DNA of 64,000 nt, from positions 372,001 to 436,000 of the forward strand of contig NJPS01000067.1 of NCBI GenBank assembly GCA_002946415.1, in the 5' to 3' direction. Shown piece after piece: positions 56,901 to 64,000 of the stretch. Each line of letters opens with the position of its first letter. Position 1 is the stretch's first letter. Source of the stretch: Rutstroemia sp. NJR-2017a BVV2 (Eukaryota > Ascomycota > Leotiomycetes > Helotiales > Rutstroemiaceae). The notes under the pieces were generated by a model that was not told the origin of the DNA, made no database searches, and worked only from the letters and a program-made list of their open reading frames with translations. Made by a program: the position numbers and the translations under genes.

Positions 56901-58977
56901 ACCAATTCTGCCCTCGACCGCTCCACGTGCTCCTCACAGCCTTCAGCGTCCACATGTTTGGCGAGGTACATATCGTTGCGTCGGGTCTTCCACGCTGCGG
57001 TCCTATGTTGTGAAATCGACGACGCTTTAGGGTCTCGGTTTGATGCAGCATGCCGCTCGGATCAAGGCGAGAAAGAAGCATGGCGATCTTCGGAACTTAC
57101 TGCATGCTTATCATTTGGTAGGAAGTAGATTTCCAATCCAAGTGCACAAAATATCGGCAAGTTCGTTAGTGCACTGAAAGATGGGTTTGATCAGCATCCT
57201 GTAGTACAGAATGTATACCAGTTATCTGCAATGTTGCGATAGGAGACCTGTGCTCGAAGACGTGAAGCTGCACCTTCTCCTCAAATTGTTCGACATGCGT
57301 GTTTACATTCTGATAATCCAAACAGGAGATCTCAGAGGCTATCCCAACCTTCCATGCGGTTGATCCATTGATCAAGTTGACAAGCTCACTTGACCGCTTG
57401 CATGCGTTCTGGATGGCAACAACCTTATGTGGTTGCTGCTCCCTAATTTGTCTAGCATATCGTATATGCATAAGTCATCAGGAGAAGACATACCGTTTTA
57501 TAAAATGTTTACTTTCAACACCTGCGCCCGGTGCAAGATAAATATCCTTGTTGATAATTCTGCTGTTCTTGATCATTTCTGGCTGATACATACGGTATCT
57601 TTCCTGAGATGGCATCCACAGCGTTTGTGGAAGACCCAAAGTGCTTCCTACGAACTCAAAGCCCGTTTGTTCCGATTCCAATATTACCTTGCGCTGAATC
57701 TGCTAACCCTTTGAGATCAGAGACTACATTCCTCGTCGTTCTCGCTTTCAAGGGCAACTCAAAGCTTAAGAGGTGATCGCAAATAAATCATAAGCATACT
57801 GCTTTACTATTTCAAACATCTTGCTCGGAGTCCGACCAAAAGCTTAGCGACTCCTAAAAGCTTTGCATATGCGAACTCGCCGATCTCGTCAAATTGGGAC
57901 GACCGAGAATAGGTGAAGCAAGAGTATTGCATTGGCTACCATATATCTCTTTCCTGTTATCGAGCCGATATGGGAATTTGGAAGCTTGCAAGTCCAGGTG
58001 AGACCACGTGAGTAGCCAGCAACCATGGCGACGCCATCGCTGGGTTTTCGAAGGGCCTCCACCAGCTCGATGTCGTTTGATCACATAAGCACCATATGAA
58101 TGTGACCAAGAGTGACATAAGGATAAGATGATGCCAAGATATGCGAATCGAATTGAGTAGAGGACGCTCAGCCATACAAGCCATACAGAATCCGTCGCAC
58201 AATTTCATGGCCAATAGCCAGTTTTGGTCTTCACGTAGCATTGAGAGGCTTCATATTGAGCTTCTAGTCGCCAAAATCCGTAATCAACGTCTTAACCTTC
58301 TCATGAACGTTTATCAATTTCCCCTGAGTTCATTTTAACTGCAATGAGTTGTGGATCCCTATAATTGATGTCTCATTGCAGTTCCTCGGTCGGGAATCGA
58401 ATTGGAGACGTATTGAAGTATTGGCTACCGAATTCGACCCAGACTTGTCCGGATGATTGGGCTAGTCCTGGAGCCTACCCCACAATGATCTGATGTCTCA
58501 CGCCCCAGTATCGAGATCAAGACTTGCAGGGTTCGGAGTATGTGGAGTGAAATATCCCAACAGCGATAGAGCTGAGGTGGCTGCAGGAATCTTTCCGAGT
58601 TTGTGCCTGTATCACCCCAAGCTCGCATGGGCAATATAAATTGTACCACGCAAATACCATGCTCCTAGTATAATGGTGCTTCGATACGACCTTGGAAATA
58701 TTGGGACCGGGATCCGAATCTGCCGCGAAATCGGTTGGGGCTCTGAGCATCGATCGTATCGTATAGAGGGCTTCGGACTTTGCGGGAAGCATTGAGCTGA
58801 TCAAACCGGAATTCACCATCTGACAGTACACAGACGTAGCATTATTGCCAATGAGTTATCGCGAGCGGTTAGCTGACAAGGGATCTCGGACGGAAGTGGG
58901 CATAGAAGTTTGAACGAATGAAACCCATACCGACAAATCACATGATAAATTTTGATTTGGCATAGAGCAAAGCGGTT
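53978..58977. other. gene-poor region, possible decayed genes
   Basis: Five kilobases with no frame longer than about 130 codons. Some minus-strand fragments have protein-like composition (for example 57681-57478, 57471-57166 and 55187-54924), but no domain is recognised and no consistent splicing joins them. A TAGATTA repeat occurs at about 55935-55960. No transposon ends or tRNA found. Erosion of old genes is a reasonable guess, unproven. Confidence 0.4.
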
Positions 58978-59013
58978 GTGTTACCGGGTGCGAGCTGGCC
59001 GAATGCGGAAGAT

Positions 59014-59114
59014 ATTCAGAAGACATTCAGAAGACATTCAGAAGACATTCAGAAGATTCAAAAGTCTTCTAGGTCTTCTACTGGAGGTCTTCTAGGTCTT
59101 CTGGGTCTTCTAGG
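59014..59114. repeat. tandem repeats forming an imperfect inverted repeat
   Basis: The left half has four 11-bp units of ATTCAGAAGAC (last one ATTCAGAAGAT, 59014-59057). The right half (59064-59114) has five copies of GTCTTCTAG-like 9-mers. AGAAGAC and GTCTTCT are reverse complements, so a transcript could fold into a long, multi-register hairpin. Confidence 0.85.
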
Positions 59115-60448
59115 ACCCTTGAGGCGAATGGTAACCCCGCCGAGTCCGCCACCGCCAAACCCCCCTGGTTTCAGGGTCGTGAAAGCCAAAACGGGATACA
59201 CCAATGGAAAGATTCCGCGAGTAATGATGGTGGGATGGGGGCCACATCTAGCAGACAGGAAAAGGTATGGTTGGCCGAAGCGGATGGGATAATCGAAGAT
59301 CCAACAGTATAACGGTTACCTTATGCTGTGCATGGTGTGTAGATGGTGTGTAGATGGTGCGTAGATGGTGTGTGTGTGTGCTTGTGTGTATGCTTGTGTG
59401 TGGTATTGTGGTGTTGTGGTTTTGCGGTGAAGGGAGAGAAAGATCAGACGGTGTAGAAAAGGAAGCCGAAAAGTCGTTTCTTTGTTCGTCGGTCCCAGGT
59501 CAATTCAATTCTCCTGATTCAATCCAATCATTTCGGTGGGCACATGACTGATCATCGACCTTTGACAAGCTTGCTCCAAGGAGGTTAGGTGTTGCTTGTT
59601 GTTTGCCGTTTGCTGTTTGCTGTTTGCTATTGGCTATTTGTTATTTGTTGTTTATCTTTTTCCTCTCGCCTGTGTCTTCTCATTTTGGAGAGACAAGACG
59701 ACGAGATCAATCAATAACCTTACTCACAACTTCCAAGTCGCTACCCACGCCATCCCACGCCATCCCACCCCACCCCACACTACCGATATTGCTGTTACCC
59801 CCCTGTCCCTCACCATACCAGACAAGCACCTCCGTACGGAGTATTGGCAATTGAAGAGTGGAATAAAAGCTTCATAGTCGTGTCGATTCGACGCAAAAGG
59901 GCTGTCCGTCTTTGTGGAGTCCGGAAGTCAAGCTTACCAGACTATACGTACGTACGGCTCCTTTGCAACCTTCCAGCAAGGTAAAGTGTTCTAGCAGTAC
60001 TTCGTAAACGGAAGAGTGGAATAAATAGAAAAAGTTCTAAGTTTTGAGTGGGTACAGGCCATACATCATCAATCAGCTATAAAACATCTTCGCTGACGAT
60101 TTCCCGGACGTGGTACAACCTCCAGAGTACTTTTCCAAAAGCTTGCCCACATTGTAAAAAGCACACGACTCATAAGCAAACCTCTATTGACTACTGTTTT
60201 TTGCCGGGAAGAGTGAAACCATTCACTTATTCTGATCCGGAGCGTCAAGCACACTTCGAACCGCCAATCCTACCCAGCTCCAAAATCCTAATCTTCGGCC
60301 ACTTTCTTTCTACTTTAAGCCCGCACACCCCCATTCTCACCCCGCCAGCCTCCGTTGGAACATCAAACTTCACAGATAAAAGCATCAGCTGTCGCCACCT
60401 CTGCGGATCAAAAACTAGGAAGTTTACCTTCTTGCTTTGAACAATAGA
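59115..60448. other. upstream region of the neutral trehalase gene
   Basis: Contains a GTGTGTAGATG repeat (about 59336-59402), a degenerate TGTTTGC heptamer array (about 59590-59655), a perfect CTCCGTACGGAG palindrome at 59830-59841 and a CCCCT stress-element-like pentamer near 59800. No gene supported; short frames overlap the promoter. Confidence 0.5.
59336..59402 (+). repeat. GTGTGTAGATG / TG-rich repeat
   Basis: Four GTGTGTAGATG-like units (one GTGCGTAGATG) run into a (GT)n and GTGCTTGTGT tract. Confidence 0.85.
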
Positions 60449-62800
60449 ATGAGCTCGCCATTGAGAAAGCACCGCGTTTCTAACGAAATTGATCCATTCT
60501 CCGCCGCCCACATCTACTACAGCAATGACACAAACGAGAAATCTCTTCGACAATTCAGAACCCGCACATACTCGCAGAATCAGGGAACAGTCCAGACTCC
60601 GGCCATATACGACCTGAAGAAGCCTATGAGAAGAGGAAGCCATGGTAGGTTTTCTACCCACCCGTTCCTGCACCGCTCGTCATTTTTCACCGACTAACAC
60701 AACCCAGATGAAATCAGCTTGTATGGACGAAAATTCTTGGTCAACGTCAATTCCACATTAGAGGCTCTGCAGAAGCAGGAGGACACGGATAATAATCATC
60801 AGATTACTATTGAGGATATTGGTCCGAAGGTGGGCACTTCTAGCATGCTTCTATGCTCTTACCAACTGCTGACAACTCTCAAACAAGGTTCTTCCTCTAG
60901 GTACTGCTACATCGAACGGTTTCCGAAGATATGATATCCGTGGGACATACATGCTGTCGAACCTTCTGCAGGAGTTGTATCTTGCAAAAGAAAATGGTCG
61001 AGAGCAGATTATCCTAGACGAATCTCGTCTCAACGAGAACCCCGTCAACAGACTTTCTCGATTAATAAAGGATTCTTTCTGGGAGGGACTCACTCGACGA
61101 ATTGATGGCTCTGTAATCGAAATTGCGGGACGTGATCCTAAAGACTGGACCGATGATCCCCGACCACGAATCTATGTACCCAAAGGGGCGCCAGAACAGC
61201 ATGCATACTACACACAGGTGGCTAAGGATAGACCGGAGATTCGACTGGATGTCTGCTGGTTGCCGGATGAGATTACCCCAGAAATCGTCCGTGATATGAA
61301 TGCAAAGCCCGGACTTCTAGCGGTTGAGATGGAGGAAGTTGTAGACCCAGAGACTGGGGAGAAGACGCTCAAAGGTCTGCCATTTGTTGTTCCGGGTGGT
61401 CGATTCAACGAACTTTACGGATGGGATAGCTACATGGAATCGTTGGGCTTGATTGTCAATGATAAAGTGCATCTGGCAAAGTCAATGGTTCAAAACTTCT
61501 GTTTTTGTATCAAGCACTATGGCAAAATCCTCAATGCTACGAGATCATATTACTTGTTGCGCTCCCAGCCGCCATTCCTCACGGATATGGCCCTTCGAGT
61601 TTTCGACAAGATCAAGCATGAAGCCGGTGCGTTGGACTTCTTGAAGACGGCAATCCTTGCCGCCATCAAGGAATACCACAGCGTTTGGATGGCCGAGCCT
61701 AGACTTGATCCGGTCACTGGTTTGTCCAGATATCGTCCCGGAGGTCTTGGTGTGCCGCCCGAGACCGAAGCATCTCACTTTGAGCACTTGCTGGAGCCAT
61801 ATGCTAAGAAGTACAAGATGAGTTTCAAAGAATTCGTTCATGCGTACAATCACGGTGAAGTCGTGGAGCCCGACCTCGACGAATATTTCTTGCACGATCG
61901 AGCAGTTCGTGAATCAGGACATGATACCTCGTACCGCTTGGAAAAGGTCTGTGCTAATCTGGCGACCATTGATCTGAATTCTCTTCTCTACAAGTATGAG
62001 AAAGATATCGCGTATGTGATCCGCACTTTCTTCCACGAAAAGCTCGAAATTCCGGCCGAATTCTGTGTTGGCGACATGAAACCTGGACAGCCACAAACAT
62101 CTGCCGTATGGGACCGCAGAGCAAAGAGACGTAAGATGGCTATTGACAAGTACCTCTGGAACGCGGAGAAGGGCATGTACTTCGACTACGACACAGCAAA
62201 GCAGGAGCAATGCACGTACGAGAGTGCTACCACATTCTGGGCGATGTGGGCTGGTGTTGCTTCCCCTCAGCAAGCTGCGAGCCTTGTTTCAAACGCTCTC
62301 CCGAAGTTCGAAGCTGCAGGAGGTCTGCTCTCCGGAACCGAGGAATCTCGTGGTGCGGTTGGAATCGACCGACCCAATCGACAGTGGGATTATCCTTACG
62401 GATGGGCTCCTCAGCAAATGCTAGCCTGGACCGGTTTACAAAGATACGGCTACCAGGACGAAGCTGAGCGACTATCTTATAAGTGGTTGTTCATGATCAC
62501 TACGGCGTTTGTGGACTACAACGGTGTGGTAGTCGAGAAATATGATGTCACAAGAACTGTTGATCCTCATAAGGTTGATGCAGAGTATGGCAATCAAGGG
62601 TTGGATTTCAAGGGTGTCGCAAAGGAAGGGTAAGTTAACAATGCCATTTGTTTACTTGAGTTCAAACTAACAAATTCAGGTTCGGATGGGTCAATGCCAG
62701 TTACGTTTACGGACTTCAAATAACCAACGCCCACATGCGACGAGCATTGGGGACGTTGACACCTTACGATCAATACAAAAAAGCAACAGAAGGTCTCTGA
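60449..62800 (+). CDS. nth1: neutral trehalase
   Basis: Cytosolic trehalose hydrolase (GH37; trehalose to two glucose), 726 aa, close to the usual 740-750. Exons are 60449-60644, 60708-60829, 60888-62629 and 62680-62800; donors GTAGGT, GTGGGC and GTAAGT, branch points GACTAAC and AACTAAC. Start [20 protein letters not shown]; no signal peptide, as expected for the neutral form. Regulatory N-terminus: RRGS (about residues 61-64), a protein kinase A site typical of these enzymes, and the Ca2+-binding-type loop [12 protein letters not shown] (about 91-102). Both trehalase signatures are intact: [15 protein letters not shown] (about 275-289) and [10 protein letters not shown] (about 605-614). The enzyme is therefore expected to be activated by cAMP/PKA phosphorylation with 14-3-3 binding and Ca2+, as in yeast Nth1. 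It would act during spore germination and recovery from stress. Assignment is firm. Confidence 0.95.
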
Positions 62801-64000
62801 CGAGATGACTCTGAGCACCCTCGATCAAGTTACGGACTGTGATTCAATTCGACATATAGTACCATGGATTGGAGGTTTTATGCTTTAACGACGCTTGCAA
62901 TTTTGCTCTATACCCGAATGATTAATATGATGATGAGTATCGGGAGATGCTCTTTGATTTGTAACCTGCATCTTATGATGGACTTTCTTTGCGATGCATC
63001 TTCCAGATAGACATTACTTCGGGTGTAGAATAAGGGAAAATGTTGAGTGGGAGGGAAGTGGAAATCGAAGTCGGAGTAGGAGTTTGACGCCTATTGTTTG
63101 ATTGATGGGTTGGAACGGGGTGTGTTTGATATTGGTAGCGGAATTCAACATCTTTAAAGGTTGAAAGATAGCAGTTCTCTGTTTAGCTGTATATCACCAA
63201 AAAAATTATATAACTGTTCATTAATTCTGATGTCTAGGAAATAAGTGGGTGATGTGAATGAATATGTATGCGCATAAACTCATAGCCTGCCGCGACTTAA
63301 ATTAGCAACATGTACAGTACGTACGATGCCTGACTCTCTATCTCATGCATGATTCATTCATACATGCCGAGCCGTACAAGCTCCTGATAACTCAATAGCA
63401 AGACAAACTCCGTAGATAGCATGAAGTTTGCGTTGCGGTCGATCACAAAGATGCGTATATCGGCTGCGGAAACCGGAGGATCTTGTGACTGGAAGTCAAA
63501 ATACCGAGGCAATGTTCTTCCTATCCGGTTCGCGCGCGCAAATATTCTGCCCCTCGTTTTTTGTCTGAGATCCGACGTAATGGGAGGTGGGATTCACGTT
63601 CACATGCTAGACTAGTAAGTGGCTAGGTGAGATGGTGTTTTGGATGGGAATGGGGTTGAGCACATGTTAATGTTTACTTGGTAAGGTTGGCGTTTGAGTT
63701 GTGTTGTGTTGCGTTGTGTTTCTCTAGGAGCTGGGCATTGGCATTAGCATTGGGAACTGAACCGAGAGAACGCAATGAAAGAAAGGAGCACCGAAGCTGC
63801 ACGATTCCAAGGAAAAAGAGAGCAGACGACCCTTTTTGTCGCCCTTTGCACTCAATCTTGGAGTTTCGCATCCGGAGCACCTCACAGCTGGAAAACACGA
63901 CGCTAAACTTTCTTTCCCCAGTTTTCGTCAACATGACCAATCACGGCACTCAGCTGGTCTCGCTCCCTTTGAGCCGAACTGGGGAAAGCTCCTTCTTTCC
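62801..64000. other. 3' flank and unassigned right end
   Basis: 3' flank of trehalase, then sequence with only short frames (63421-63615 plus, 63940-63674 minus) lacking known domains. A downstream gene may start beyond the window. Confidence 0.45.

Noticed and set aside
1..64000. secondary-metabolite gene cluster
   Set aside because: A monooxygenase, an MFS protein and an acetyltransferase occur, but they are tens of kilobases apart with no polyketide, peptide or terpene synthase.

Overview
The window is nuclear DNA of a filamentous ascomycete fungus. Coding regions are split by short introns (about 46 to 230 bases) with fungal signals: GTANGT-like 5' sites, RCTAAC-like branch points and YAG ends. 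The protein set is typical of Pezizomycotina: a rhodopsin-domain membrane protein, an Atf1/AtfA-type bZIP, a GH131-CBM1 secreted glucanase, a fungal GT2/Cps1-type glycosyltransferase and a neutral trehalase. The wide intergenic spaces suggest a Leotiomycete (Helotiales, Botrytis/Sclerotinia-like), but that placement is inference and no single sequence decides it. I found no rRNA, CRISPR array, intact transposon or convincing tRNA.

Layout. 1-1071 (-): 5' part of a FAD-dependent monooxygenase that runs off the left edge. 2138-3300 (+): seven-helix rhodopsin-domain protein. 3600-4440 (-): wreck of a fungal Ser/Thr protein kinase. 5699-7888 (+): Btz/CASC3-domain mRNA-binding protein with an in-frame 63-base intron. 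9315-9995 (-): lysine-rich orphan protein with a 15-bp coding repeat, followed by a small repeat island (10.84-11.32 kb). 16190-18789 (-): large Ser-rich protein with a conserved Cys/His module. 18.8-30.8 kb: long gene-poor stretch; its right half (25.7-30.15 kb) is strikingly pyrimidine-rich on the + strand. 30861-32684 (-): AtfA-type bZIP stress regulator, with ATF/CREB-type sites in its own upstream region. 35035-36220 (-): glutathione S-transferase-like protein with an extra C-terminal domain. 38075-38524 (+): uncertain small membrane protein. 40185-41850 (-): GH131 glucanase with a CBM1. 44819-45694 (-): GNAT acetyltransferase. 46371-47545 (-): conserved protein of unknown function, divergently paired with an MFS sugar transporter at 48124-50030 (+). 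51150-53977 (-): GT2 polysaccharide synthase, convergent with the transporter. 54.0-58.98 kb: gene-poor. 60449-62800 (+): neutral trehalase. 62.8-64.0 kb: no supported gene.

The genes do not form a biosynthetic cluster. They are individual housekeeping, stress and cell-surface or carbon-use functions. AtfA, trehalase, the sugar transporter, the GH131 enzyme and the GT2 synthase would each fit a saprotroph or plant-associated lifestyle, but nothing in the sequence shows they are co-regulated. No clearly novel multi-gene system was found. The points most worth following are the decayed kinase, the in-frame intron of the Btz gene, the Cys/Lys repeats in the GH131 linker, the unnamed protein with a possible beta-rich C-terminal domain, and the CRE sites upstream of atfA.
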